Source of the DNA: DATARH01 sp963773625
Lineage (GTDB): Bacteria; Pseudomonadota; Alphaproteobacteria; ATCC43930; CGMCC-115725
Direction of reading: 5' to 3'
Length of the DNA: 64,000 bases
NCBI GenBank assembly: GCA_963773625.1
Contig: CAVZCJ010000019.1
Span: 186,001-250,000, forward strand
Part shown: piece after piece, positions 26,890 to 36,887 of the stretch
Layout: every line of letters starts with the position of its first letter
Position numbering within the stretch: the first letter of the stretch is position 1
Notes under the pieces: model-generated
What the model was told of the DNA's origin: nothing
Seen by the model: only the letters and a program-made list of their open reading frames with translations
Database searches by the model: none
Made by a program: the position numbers and the translations under genes

Positions 26890-27677
26890 GGTCCGGCGTG
26901 AGACGATAAGGGCGGCTGCGCCTTGGCGAACAGGCGAAAGAAGTTTGCGGTCGTCGCCTCGGCCAACGCCTCGAGGCTGATTCCTTTCAGTTCGGCGATG
27001 AACGCCGCGGTCGCCACGACAAAGGCCGGCTCGTTGCGTTTGCCGCGATATGGCACCGGCGCCAGATACGGCGAGTCGGTCTCGACGAGTAGCCGGTCGA
27101 GCGGCAGATCGCGGACGATCGAGCGCAGGTCCTCGGCGTTGCGAAAGGTCACAATCCCCGAGATCGAGATATAGAAGCCGAGTTCCAGGGCAGCCTCGGC
27201 AAGCGCCCTGCTCCCAGTAAAGCAATGCAAGACTCCGGGCGGCGGTTGCTCCTGCGAGAGGATCGCGGCGATTTCCGCGTCGGCCTCGCGCGCATGGATG
27301 ACGAGCGGCAGCCCGGTCGCTTGCGATGCGGCGATATGGGTGCGGAACACCCGCTCCTGGATGCCGCGCGGGCTCAGGTTGTAATGGAAATCGAGACCCG
27401 TCTCGCCGACGCCGACAACCCGCGGATGCGCGGCGAGCACGACGAGACGATCGGTGAGCAGGTCGGCATGGTCCGCCGCCTCATGCGGGTGTGCGCCAAC
27501 CGAGCACCAAATGCGCTCGTCGGAAGCGGCGATCGCCTCGACCCCGGCGAACTGGTCGAGCCGGGTGCAGATCGTCAGCATCGTGCCGATCCCGGCGGCA
27601 AAGGCGCGTGCGATGACCGCGTCGCGCTCGGGCGCGAAATCGGGGAAATCGAGATGGCAGTGGCTATCGACGAGCAT
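26886..27677 (-). CDS. tatD: TatD-family metal-dependent DNase
   Basis: A 263-residue TIM-barrel hydrolase. Family motifs: MLVDSHCHLDFPDF, GVGETGLDFHYNLSP, PLVIHAREAD, VLHCFTGSRALAEAALELGF and LLVETDSPYLAPVPYRGKRN. Members act as 3'-5' DNases in repair and DNA turnover. It is flanked by holB upstream and the MBL hydrolase downstream, the normal gene order in this class. Confidence 0.95.
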   Translation of the reverse strand: MLVDSHCHLDFPDFAPERDAVIARAFAAGIGTMLTICTRLDQFAGVEAIAASDERIWCSVGAHPHEAADHADLLTDRLVVLAAHPRVVGVGETGLDFHYNLSPRGIQERVFRTHIAASQATGLPLVIHAREADAEIAAILSQEQPPPGVLHCFTGSRALAEAALELGFYISISGIVTFRNAEDLRSIVRDLPLDRLLVETDSPYLAPVPYRGKRNEPAFVVATAAFIAELKGISLEALAEATTANFFRLFAKAQPPLSSHAGP

Positions 27678-27686
27678 CGTGAGCCT

Positions 27687-28739
27687 CTACCCTGCCGCCC
27701 GCTCGATCGCCCAGACCGCGCTCATGATCGTCTGCTTCTTGTCGAGGTTGAGACCATCGGTGCGGGCGAACGTGTCGCCGATCTCGCTCCGCACCTTCGC
27801 CCAACGCGCCGCCTCGGCGCGGGTTCCGCGCCGCGCCGCGGCAATCGCGAGGTGCCCAACGTGCTGGCGGAGCAGCTCCTCGACCGTTCGGTAGCTATCT
27901 TCAGCATCCGGCCGCGCCAGGCGATCGGCGAAGCCGTGCAACGCCAGCACGTCAACCCCGCCGCGCCGGGCCAGCAACGCGGTCAGCGTGTTGGACAGCT
28001 CGACCCCGCCGGAGATAACCAGCTCCAGCGCCCGCCCAATACTCCCCTCGGCCAGCGCGGCGACGGCGTCGCCCTCATTGGGATCAAGATCGGGGCAATA
28101 TCGCGCCAGTAGATCGCGCAGCACGACGTCGGGCAGCGGCGACAACGCGACATGGCGGCATCGCGAGCGGATCGTCGGTAACAGCCGGCCGACGCTATGC
28201 GCAACCAGGATCAGCAACGTTCGCCGGGGTGGTTCTTCAAGAATTTTGAGCAGTGAATTAGCGGCATTGCGGTTCATCTCGTCGGCACCGTCGACGATGA
28301 CCACGCGCCAGCCGCCTTCCGCCGGGGTCAGGCGCAGAAAGGCGCCGATCTCGCGTGCATCGTCCACGACGATCTCGCCGCGCAGGCGCTTGCGTCGCGC
28401 ATCGTAGGCGCGCTCGACTGTCAGGAGGTCGGCGTGGCCGCCAGCCGCGATGCGGCGAAACACCCCGCTCTCCGGGGGCACCGCGAGACCACCGGCTGGC
28501 GACACCATGGCCGGAACACCGAACATGCCAAGTGGCGCCGTTTCATCCCGCGCGGACAGCACATAGCGGGCCAATCGAAACGCTAGTGTCGCCTTGCCGA
28601 TGCCGCGTGGCCCCGACAGGAGCAGCGCATGCGGCAACCGGCCGGCGTCAAAATTTCGCCGAAGCGTGGCCTCCACGGCCTCGTGGCCGAGAAGATCGGG
28701 ATTGGCGCGCGGCGGCGGCGCGATCGGCTCGGTAGTCAT
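27687..28739 (-). CDS. holB: DNA polymerase III subunit delta'
   Basis: Clamp-loader subunit, 350 residues. The AAA+ fold shows ALLLSGPRGIGKATLAFRLA (P-loop) and MNRNAANSLLKILEEPPRRT with the sensor-like SRCR motif following. The C-terminal collar region is less conserved, as expected. The start ATG overlaps the tmk stop (ATGA). Confidence 0.93.
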   Translation of the reverse strand: MTTEPIAPPPRANPDLLGHEAVEATLRRNFDAGRLPHALLLSGPRGIGKATLAFRLARYVLSARDETAPLGMFGVPAMVSPAGGLAVPPESGVFRRIAAGGHADLLTVERAYDARRKRLRGEIVVDDAREIGAFLRLTPAEGGWRVVIVDGADEMNRNAANSLLKILEEPPRRTLLILVAHSVGRLLPTIRSRCRHVALSPLPDVVLRDLLARYCPDLDPNEGDAVAALAEGSIGRALELVISGGVELSNTLTALLARRGGVDVLALHGFADRLARPDAEDSYRTVEELLRQHVGHLAIAAARRGTRAEAARWAKVRSEIGDTFARTDGLNLDKKQTIMSAVWAIERAAG

Positions 28740-29374
28740 AGCTTGACGCTAAAGCGCTGGGCTAGCGTGGCGACGATAGCCTTATGCACCTCGTCAACCG
28801 GCTCGGACGCGGGTATCACGACGCAACGTTCCGGCTCGGACGCGGCAATCGCGTGAAACCCGATACGCAGCCTCTGATGAAAATCTCGATCGAGCCGCTC
28901 GAACCGATCGGCGCGACGTGGCCGCAGTGCCGCGCGCGCGAACCCCTCCTCGACCGGAAGATCGAGGATCAAGGTCAGGTCGGGCACAAAATCGCCAATC
29001 GCGAACCGTTGCAGCATCGCAAGCTCGTCGAGCGGCACGCCGCGGCCATAACCTTGATACGCCAACGTCGAATCATTGAATCGATCACAGATCACCCAGC
29101 GGCCTGCTGCGAGCGCTGGCTTGATCAGCTTGGCGATATGTTCGCGCCGCGCTGCGTAAAGCAACAGCACCTCGCCGATGGCGTCCCAGCGTTCGGTTTC
29201 ACCCTCGATCAAAAGCTGGCGGATTGCCTCGGCTCCAGGTGAACCACCGGGTTCGCGCGTCGCCGTCGCGGCGATCCCAGCTCGCTCCAACGCCGCGACA
29301 AGGAGCTTCACCTGGGTGGACTTGCCAGCCCCCTCCCCGCCCTCGAAGGTGATGAAATATCCGCGCGCGCTCAG
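28736..29374 (-). CDS. tmk: Thymidylate kinase, apparent CTG start
   Basis: dTMP kinase, 212 residues if begun at CTG 29374. The P-loop FITFEGGEGAGKSTQ lies upstream of the first conventional ATG-type start (29311), so that start would lose the nucleotide-binding motif and cannot be right. Between the in-frame TAG and the P-loop the only start-like codon is CTG 29374, overlapping the TGA of the dac gene. The DRFNDSTLAYQGYGRGV segment is the family's DR(Y/F) motif, and RADRFERLDRDFHQRLRIGF is the lid region. tmk-holB is the usual pair. Confidence 0.92.
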   Translation of the reverse strand: MSARGYFITFEGGEGAGKSTQVKLLVAALERAGIAATATREPGGSPGAEAIRQLLIEGETERWDAIGEVLLLYAARREHIAKLIKPALAAGRWVICDRFNDSTLAYQGYGRGVPLDELAMLQRFAIGDFVPDLTLILDLPVEEGFARAALRPRRADRFERLDRDFHQRLRIGFHAIAASEPERCVVIPASEPVDEVHKAIVATLAQRFSVKL

Positions 29375-30627
29375 TGTCGGCTACCCCAAATAAGATAGGC
29401 CGCGAGCGTAGCCATGCGACCGAACGTGCCGATCGCCGGCACGTCCGCGGTGGCAAAGAGCGGCCGTTCGATCGGCTGGATGTCGGGTGCCGTGACGACA
29501 AGCTTGCCGATTCGATCGCCTTTCTTTACCGGCGCCGGGATCGGCCCGTCGTAGGAGACCGTTACCTTCATGTCGCGGCGATCGCGGCGCGGCAGGGTTA
29601 TCGTCAGGTCCTGGTCGACCATCAGGCCCACCCTGGGCTGCGCGCCGAGCCAGACCTCGGCATCGTCCACCTTGTCGCCAGCGGCGAACAGCTTGTAGTT
29701 GTTGAATTCGCGGAACGCCCATTCGACAAGCCGCTCGCCTTCGCTAGCCCGGTCTTTCATCGACGGAAGCCCGCTGACGACAACGATAATGCGGCGGTCA
29801 CCGCGCACCACCGAGGCCGTCAGACTGTAGCCCGATTCATCGGTGTGACCGGTCTTAAGCCCGTCGGCGCCAATGTTCCGATACAGCAGCGGATTGCGGT
29901 TGGCCTGATTTATATTATTGAAATTAAAATCTTTTTCGGAGAAGTAGTGATAATACTCCGGAAAATCGCGGATCGTCCGCAGGGCCAGCGTGGCGAGGTC
30001 TCGAGCGGTCATCCAATCGTTCGGGTCGGGCAGCCCGGTCACATTTGCGAAATGGCTGTCCTTGAGCCCGATTTCGGCGGCCTTCCGGTTCATCAGATCG
30101 GCGAACGCCGCCTCACTCCCAGCCAACCCCTCGGCGAGGACGACGCAGGCATCGTTGCCCGACTGAACCAGCATCCCTTGGATGAGGTTCTCGACCGAGA
30201 TGCGCCCGCCCACGCCGACAAACATCTTCGATCCGCCGAGCTTCCAAGCCTTCTCGCTGACGGGCAGTTCATCCGTCAGCTTGACCCTGCCCTCCTTGAG
30301 CATGCCAAAGACCACATACGCGGTCATGATCTTGCTCATTGAGGCCGGTGGCATCCGCTCATCGGCATTCTTGTTGAAGAGCACGGTGCCGGTATCGGTC
30401 TCGACGATAATGGCGTGCTTCGCCAGTGTGTCGAGCACCGCGCTGGGCGCTGGAGGCGCTGCTGGCACCGTGGCAGGTCTTGGCTTGGCTTGAGCTGGCG
30501 GCTTGGCTGAAGGAGTTGCCTTGTCGTGGGTTGGCTGCGCCGCTCGGGCCGGTTCGTAAACGGCGAACGAGAGCAGCAGCGCGGCCGCGAGCGCGGTTGC
30601 GAGCCAGTGCCGCCAACCTACGCGCAT
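29371..30627 (-). CDS. dacA: D-alanyl-D-alanine carboxypeptidase (DacA/DacC, S11 family)
   Basis: Periplasmic penicillin-binding carboxypeptidase of 418 residues with an N-terminal signal/anchor (about 8-28, LATALAAALLLSFAVYEPAR) and a Pro/Ala-rich segment before the catalytic domain. The active-site motifs are intact: SMSK (in PPASMSKIMTAYVVF), SGND and KTGHTDESG. A C-terminal PBP5-like domain follows. It trims pentapeptides in peptidoglycan. It is clustered with rlpA and a lytic transglycosylase. Confidence 0.94.
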   Translation of the reverse strand: MRVGWRHWLATALAAALLLSFAVYEPARAAQPTHDKATPSAKPPAQAKPRPATVPAAPPAPSAVLDTLAKHAIIVETDTGTVLFNKNADERMPPASMSKIMTAYVVFGMLKEGRVKLTDELPVSEKAWKLGGSKMFVGVGGRISVENLIQGMLVQSGNDACVVLAEGLAGSEAAFADLMNRKAAEIGLKDSHFANVTGLPDPNDWMTARDLATLALRTIRDFPEYYHYFSEKDFNFNNINQANRNPLLYRNIGADGLKTGHTDESGYSLTASVVRGDRRIIVVVSGLPSMKDRASEGERLVEWAFREFNNYKLFAAGDKVDDAEVWLGAQPRVGLMVDQDLTITLPRRDRRDMKVTVSYDGPIPAPVKKGDRIGKLVVTAPDIQPIERPLFATADVPAIGTFGRMATLAAYLIWGSRH

Positions 30628-30657
30628 TCCGCCTCCATCGTCTCTCGATAGGGCATC

Positions 30658-31487
30658 TTAATTCATCACGATGTGGGCGTCTCGATAGCCGCTGTGGATC
30701 ATCTGGGCGAGTGCGCGATTAGCCTCCTCCTGGGTGTCGACCGGGCCAATCTCCATTCTCCAGTGTGGCGATTGTACCAGGAAGTGATGAGCCGATGGCG
30801 CGACCTGGGGTTGTGGAAGGTCTTGATAGACCGGCGCCGGCCCGTCGATTTGTGACGGCGGCGGGGCCGTGGCGGCGGCGGTGATGGTGGGGGCGGCGTT
30901 CGACGCGGTCATTGGCGGCGGCACCGGCGCCGCCGCGGCGAAGGCCGAGCCGTTGCTCACGATCCCCTGCATGGCGGCAGCCGCGGCCTGCAAGCTTTCG
31001 TCCTTGAGGATACGCACCCGGACCATCGCGGTACCCGACCGCTCGAAGCCGAGGAGCTGCGCCACCCGGCGCGAGACATCGATGATGCGGCCCTCGACGA
31101 ACGGGCCGCGGTCGTTGACCCGGACCCGCAAGGCACGATTGTTCTGCAGGTTTATGACTTCGACAATGCTGGGCAGCGGCAAGGTCTTGTGCGCGGCGGT
31201 GATCTGGTTGAGGTCGAAAACCTCGCCATTGGCCGTGTATTGCCCGTCGAACGCTTCGCCGTACCACGAGCCGAGGCCCGTCTGGTCATAGGCGTAGTCG
31301 ATATGGGGGTAATACGTGACTGCCCTTGACCGTGTAGGGCCCGCCGATTTTGTAGGTCGGGTGCGGTATCCGGGGACCCAGTCCCAGGGAATATTGCGGG
31401 CCGGATGCCGCCACACGCCGCGAGCAGCAGACCCGATGCGCGAGCAACAGCGCGACCCGGGCTATCCCCCTCCCCGGCATGGCCCAC
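30658..31487 (-). CDS. rlpA: RlpA-family septal ring lipoprotein, frameshifted N terminus
   Basis: RlpA is a lytic transglycosylase or septal-ring lipoprotein acting on denuded glycan. The double-psi barrel is in one frame (YYPHIDYAYDQTGLGSWYGE; ITAAHKTLPLPSIVEVINLQ; VNDRGPFVEGRIIDVSR), followed by an Ala/Pro linker and a C-terminal SPOR-like segment. The characteristic lead-in PTYKIGGPYTVKG lies in a second frame (shift at about 31322) and the lipobox LLLAACGG in a third (shift at about 31405). A basic-hydrophobic MPGRGIARVALLLAH stretch at 31480 may be the true signal start. About three single-base indels are needed, so the exact start is uncertain. Confidence 0.8.
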
Positions 31488-31495
31488 TCGCGGGC

Positions 31496-32482
31496 TTAGC
31501 CGGCGCCGAAACTGTCGGCCAGAAGGCCGACCGCGCCGGCGAAGAAGGTCGATTTATTCCACTTCATGATGGCGCGAAAATTGTCGTAGACGAGCAATGC
31601 CGGGCCGCCGGCGCCATCGGGCAATACGAGCGAGGCCTGCAGGGCCGGCAGCGGTGAAGAGTCGGCGGCCCGCACGCCAAGCCGGCTCCATTCCGCCGTC
31701 GTTTGCCGCACGTCGAGCCTGGCGAGGCGGGCATCGAAATTGGCGGGCACCACCACCGAGCGGCCCCAGGACTCGCCGCCGTGCCAGCCAAGCTGATTGA
31801 GGTAGTTGGCGATCGATCCGAGAACGTCAGCGCGGTCGCCCCAGATATCCCGCCGGCCGTCGCCATCGAAATCGACCGCAAAATTGAGAAAAGTCGTCGG
31901 CATGAACTGGCATTGTCCCATCGCCCCGCCCACGAGCCGAGCATCGCATCCGGGCGGATGTTGCCCTGGTCGATGATGCGCAGCGCGGCGATCAACTCGG
32001 GCCGGAAAACGTCGCTGCGCCGCCCGTCAAAGGCCAGGGTCGCGAGCGACGACACGACCTTGTAGTTGCCCATGACCTTGCCGAAATTGCTCTCGACCGC
32101 CCACAGCGCGACGATGAAGCGCGGCTGGACGTTGAAGCGCTGGTGGACGCGCATCAGCAGTGGCCAGTTCTCGGCAAGCGCCGCGCGGCCGTCCGCGGTT
32201 TTCTGCGGCGTGACGACCTTCTCGAGGAAACTGGCAAAGGTCATCGTGTGCTCGGGCTGCGTGCGGTCGAGCTCGATCACATGCGGCAGGTATTCAGTCT
32301 GGCCAAGGGCGAGATCGACAGTATTCGCGCGAATGCCCTGAGCAATCGCGTCGCGCCGGATCGACGATATGAACGCAGCGAAATCGGCCCCGGCGGCGGC
32401 TGCCCGCTTCACGCCCACAGGCATAGCCAGCATCAGCCGCGAGCATAGCTCGCCGGCTCAGCCGCAAAGGCATCGTCGCCAC
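31496..32482 (-). CDS. Lytic murein transglycosylase (MltB-like), frameshifted as sequenced
   Basis: SLT-type transglycosylase of the MltB/SLT_2 family. N-terminal MPLRLSRRAMLA (from 32482; twin-Arg-like) is in a different frame from the following FAAFISSIRRDAIAQGI (shift near 32430). The catalytic Glu is in FIVALWAVESNFGKVMG. A second shift near 31930 separates this from GQCQFMPTTFLNFAVDFDGD and the PG-binding region WGDRADVLGSIANYLNQLGW. Both halves are well conserved. It sits next to rlpA and dac in a peptidoglycan-modification group. Confidence 0.85.
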
Positions 32483-32690
32483 GGCTTATCGACCCCCAAA
32501 CCCCCGCCTCTTTTCTCACACCGCAGTCTTGCGCGCAATCGTTGCGCTGCTCGACGCTACGGAGACCAAAGGAGTTTCAACTAATTTGAAACCGTCACGC
32601 TAGAGGTCTAATAGACGCGGCAACCACAGCGACATTGGAGTCGAGTCGTTCGCCTGGCTCTAACGCGGTTAAATCTGCCGCATCGCTTAA

Positions 32691-34269
32691 CTAATCGTCG
32701 GCTTCGGCGGCCGCTCCGGCCGGCGCTGGCGCCGCCGTCGGGGTTGCACGAACACGCTTCGGCACCTTGATTAAGAACAGCAGCGGTAGCGAAACCAGAA
32801 TCACCAGCATCATCAGCTTGAAGTCGTCGATGTATCCGATCATCGCCGCTTGCCGCGTCACCTCGGCATTGAGCGCCGCGATCCCCGACGGGGCGGTCAG
32901 GCTGAAATGCGGATCCCAGCCCCTGCACCAGCGGGTTGTCGGGACGCAGCCCCTCCATCAACCGCGAATGGACGATCTGCGTATTGCGGGTGAGCTGGGA
33001 CTTCGAAGATCGCGATGCCGATGCTGCCGCCCAGCATGCGCATCAGCGCGCGCAGCGCCGTACCCTGGGTCAGGATGTGCCGCGGCAGATCGGACAGAGC
33101 GAGAATGTTCAGCGGCACGAAGGTGAGCCCGAGGCCAAATCCTTGGGCAAAGCTGGCGAAAATGATCGGTCCCGACCCCATGAAGAGCGAATAGCCGGTC
33201 ATTTGCCACAACGAGGCCGCCGTCAGCAGAAACCCGGTGAGGATGAACAGCCGGTTGTCGATCTTGTTGATCGTCCGGCCGACAAAGAACATCGCGATCA
33301 TCGTGCCGATGCCGCGCGGCGCCATCATCCAGCCGCTCGTAAATACCGGATAGTTCATCAGGTCCTGCATCATCGACGGCATCAGTGCCAGGGTGCCGCT
33401 GAGGATCATGCCCACGCCGAACATCAGCGCGCTGCCGCCGACGAAGTTGGGGCTCTCGCAGCAATTCGCGGTTGACGAACGAGCGCCCACTGGTCGTCGA
33501 GGTGTGGACGATCAGCATGTAGAAGCTCAGCGCGGCAATGGTCGCTTCGATCCAGATCTCGGTCGAATGGAACCAGTCTTTGAGCTGGCCGCGGTCGAGC
33601 ATCAATTGCAGCGTGCCGACCGCGATACTCAGCGCGCCAAAGCCAAAAAGATCGAAGCCTTCGCGCCTGACATTGCGGTTGTGCCGGAACAGCAGGAAAA
33701 TCCCAAGCGCGCAGATCGCGCCGACCGGCAGGTTTATGTAGAAGCACCAGCGCCAATTGAGGTTGTCGGTCAGCCAGCCGCCCATCGTCGGCCCAAGGAT
33801 CGGTCCCATCATCGCGCCGGTGCTGAAGATCGCCATCGCGTAGCCGTGGCGTTCCTGCGGGTAGATCGTCAGCAAAGTCGCCTGACCGAGCGGCACCAGT
33901 CCCGCGCCGAAAACGCCTTGGAGAACCCGATAGATGACAAGTTGCGGCAGGCTTTCCGCCGCGCCGCACAGCGCCGAGGCCAATGTGAAACCAATCACCG
34001 AGCCGAGGAAAATGTACTTTATGCCGAAGCGACCGGCGAGCCAGCCGGTCATCGGCATCATGATCGCCGAGGAGACGATGTAGGACGTGAGAACCCAGGA
34101 GATCTGATCTTGCGATGCCGACATGCTGCCTTGGATGTGCGGTAGCGCGACATTTGCGATCGTCGTGTCGATCCCCTGCAATACGCAGGCGCAGATGATC
34201 GTCGCGGTCATCAGGCCGCGGTTAGGGACGCCCGACGCCTGGCGTTGTCCCCTCGCCTCTCATCGCCAT
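32691..34269 (-). CDS. DHA2-family MFS drug exporter, copy 1, multiply frameshifted
   Basis: EmrB/QacA-type 14-helix exporter. Reading through the shifts gives GIDTTIANVALPHIQGSMSA, SWVLTSYIVSSAIMMPMTGW, LGPTMGGWLTDNLNWRWCFY (motif C region), then in other frames NYPVFTSGWMMAPRGIGTMI, MRMLGGSIGIAIFEV and GLRPDNPLVQG, ending in VSLPLLFLIKVPKRVR and an acidic tail. Shifts are needed at about 34235, 33455, 33000 and 32920. The first is a C-run (CCC for CC) that restores PNRGLMTATIICACVLQ, so I start at ATG 34269 rather than 34211. Similar in sequence to the neighbouring copy 2. No periplasmic adaptor gene is adjacent. Confidence 0.8.
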
Positions 34270-34272
34270 GAC

Positions 34273-35835
34273 CTAATCATCGGCTGCGGCCGATGCGGCC
34301 GCCGGCGCCGCTACCGCGACCGGAGCACGCTGCCTGTCGCGCATCAGCAACAGCAGCGGCAGACGAACAAAGCGCCATCAGCATCATCATTTTGAAATCG
34401 TCGATGTAGGCGATCATCGCCGCCTGCCGGGTCACCTCGGCATTGAGCGCGGCGATCCCGTTCGGCGCGGTCAGACTGTATGCCGGACCGAACATCGGCG
34501 TGTGGACCAGCGGATTATCGGGACGCAAGGTTTCGACGAGGCGCGAATGAATGGTCTGGGTGTTCTCCGCCAGGGTGGCGACCAGGACGCTGATGCCGAT
34601 GCTGCCGCCGAGGTTGCGCATCAGGCTGCGGATAGCCGTCGCCTGGGTCATGATGTGTCGCGGCAAGGTCGACAGGGCCATGATGTTGAGCGGCACAAAG
34701 GTGCAGCCGAGCCCAAAACCCTGGATCAGGCCCGATGACGATGATCGGCTGCGGGTCCATCAGCAGCGAGAAGCCGGTCATCTGCCACATCGCGAACGCG
34801 GTCAGCAAAAACCCGAACAGGATGATCAGCCGGTTGTCGATCTTGTTGATCACACGGGCAACGGCGAACATCGCGACCATCGTGCCAAACGCCCGCGGGG
34901 CGGTGACCAGACCCGGTCGTAAAGACCGGATAGTTCATCAATTGCTGCAGCATCGAGGGCAGCAACGCCAATGTTCCGGTCATGATCGCGCCGACCGAGA
35001 ACATCAGCATCGTGCCGGCAATGAAATTGGGGCTCTTGAGTAGGTCGCGGTTGAGGAACGAGCGTCTCACCGGTGGTCGCCGTGTGCACGGCAAACAGGT
35101 AGAAACCCAGCGCGGTGATTGTCGCTTCGATCCAAATCTCGCTCGAGTGAAACCAGTCCTTGAGCTCGCCGCGGTCAAGCATCAGCTGCAGACCGCCGAC
35201 TCCGACACTCAGGCTGAGAAAACCGAAGACGTCGAACGCCTCGCGATGGACATTTCGGTTGTGGCGGATGAACGCCATGATGCCGATCGCCGCGAGGATG
35301 CCAATCGGCAGGTTGATATAGAAAATCCAGCGCCAGCTGTAGTTCTCGGTCAGCCAGCCGCCGAGCAGCGGCCCGCTGATCGGCCCCATGATCGTGCCGA
35401 TGCCGTAGACCGCCATCGCCTGCCCATGCCGCTCGGGCGGGTTGATCTGCAGCAGCGTCGCCTGCGATAGCGGGATGAGACCAGCACCGCAAACGCCCTG
35501 CAAGCGCACGAAAGAGCACCAACTGCTCGAGGCTGGTCGCCGCGCCGCATAGCGCCGAGGCGATCGTGAAGCCAGTAACCGAGAACAAGAAACACGTATT
35601 TGATGCCGAGCCTTCCGGCGAGCCAGCCGGTGAGCGGCATCGTGATCGCCGCAGCGACGATGTACGAGGTCAGCACCCAGGCGATCTGGTCCTGCGACGC
35701 CGACAGGCTGCCCTGGATATGCGGCAGGGCGACATTGGCGATCGTGTTGTCGACGCCCTGCATGATATTCGCCAGCATGATCGAGGCGGTAATCCAGCCT
35801 CGATTGGGAAAAGGAGCCGACGTTTCCCCGCGCAA
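34273..35835 (-). CDS. DHA2-family MFS drug exporter, copy 2, multiply frameshifted
   Basis: Tandem paralogue of the downstream exporter. The frame order on the minus strand gives VDNTIANVALPHIQGSLSAS, VTGFTIASALCGAATSLEQL, GVCGAGLIPLSQATLL, LGGWLTENYSWRWIFYINLP, FLNRDLLKSPNFIAGTMLMF, VINKIDNRLIILFGFLLTAF, SLMRNLGGSIGISVLVATLA and LRPDNPLVHTPMF, ending at TAG 34275-34273. At least six single-base shifts lie between about 34370 and 35595, yet helix order and conserved motifs are complete. ATG 35835 starts it. TauD-like dioxygenase lies 31 bases upstream. Confidence 0.8.
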
Positions 35836-35866
35836 TTACGTGTACCGGCTGGCGGCCCGACGCCGC

Positions 35867-36753
35867 TCAAGCCGCGACTTGTTCGGCGGTCGGGACGTCG
35901 CCGGCTACGGTGGTGCGGCGCATGTCGCGCACCTTGGTCTCGTCGAAGCGCCGCACCCGGTGCATCGTCTGCCGGTTGTCCCACATCACCAGATCGTATT
36001 GCCGCCATTTGTGGACATAGACGTTCTCCGGCCGGGTCGCGTCTTCGTTGAGATCGCGCAGGAAAGCGCGCGCCTCGGGCACCGGCCAGCCGACGATCGT
36101 GCCGGCATGCGAGGCGAGATAAAGCGATTTGCGGCCGGTTACGGGATGGGTGCGCACCAGCGATTGGCGCACCGGGCGAAACATCGCGCGCTCTTCGTCG
36201 GAAAGTTCGGTGAAGCCGAGAAGGCCGCGCGAATACATCAGCGAATGCTCGCAGACGAGATCTTCGACGGTCGCCTTCGTTGCATCGTCGAGCGCGTCAT
36301 AGGCGGCGCGCATATCGGCGAATTCGGTGTTGCCGCCCTTGTCGACGACGATCCGGCCCGAGAGGATCGAATATTTCGCCGGGTACGGCGCGGAACGAGC
36401 TGTCGGAATGCCAGAGCTGGTTGCCGAGGTTGAACAAACGGCGGCGGTCGTCGCGCGCCATCGGCTTGTGGTCCTGTCCGAGGTTCGACACGTCGTTCAT
36501 CAGCGGGCTGAGGCGCTTCTCGTGATCCTTGGTCACGGTGCCGCCGGCCGAATTCTCGATCTCGACCGAAATTGCGGGTGAAGGCGATCTGTTGCTCGTC
36601 GGTGATGTTCTGGTCGTGGAAGACCAGCACCGCGTAGCGGTCCATCCCCTCCTCGATCGCGGCAACGTCGTCGGGCGACAGTGGGCCGCGCAGATCGACC
36701 CCGCTGACCTCGCCGACAAAGACCGGATGGATTTGACGGATCGAGAGGGTCAT
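35867..36753 (-). CDS. TauD/TfdA-family Fe(II)/2-oxoglutarate dioxygenase, frameshifted
   Basis: Non-haem iron dioxygenase of about 295 residues, closest in style to the TfdA group. The three frame segments are MTLSIRQIHPVFVGEVSGVD through AFTRNFG; ISVEIENSAGGTVTKDHEKR through NQLWHSDSSFRAVP (HxD iron ligands); and YSILSGRIVVDKGGNTEFAD to the end, with the distal His and 2-oxoglutarate Arg in WDNRQTMHRVRRFDETKVRD. Shifts lie near 36565 and 36372, the second an extra C in GTACCCGG. Substrate unknown. Grouped with two exporters and, divergently, an FAD dehydrogenase. Confidence 0.85.
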
Positions 36754-36887
36754 CGCGGCCGTCTCCTCCTTGAAACACCTATTGTTTCAAAAAATACGCC
36801 CTCGTCATGGTTATGTCATGCTCACCCAGGGCGTCCCTGCTATGCCAGCGCTTCGCGGCCCTCTACGATCGGTAGCTGGAGGAGCGG
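36754..36887. promoter_or_regulatory. Divergent promoter region of the accessory cluster
   Basis: 134 bases separate the dioxygenase and FAD-dehydrogenase starts. It contains the AT-rich stretch TATTGTTTCAAAAAATACGC (36780-36799), with TTGAAACACCTATTGTTTCA forming a short inverted pair TGAAAC/GTTTCA (about 36770-36788) that could be an operator. A GGAGGAGCGG ribosome binding site precedes ATG 36888. No regulator gene is adjacent. Confidence 0.45.
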
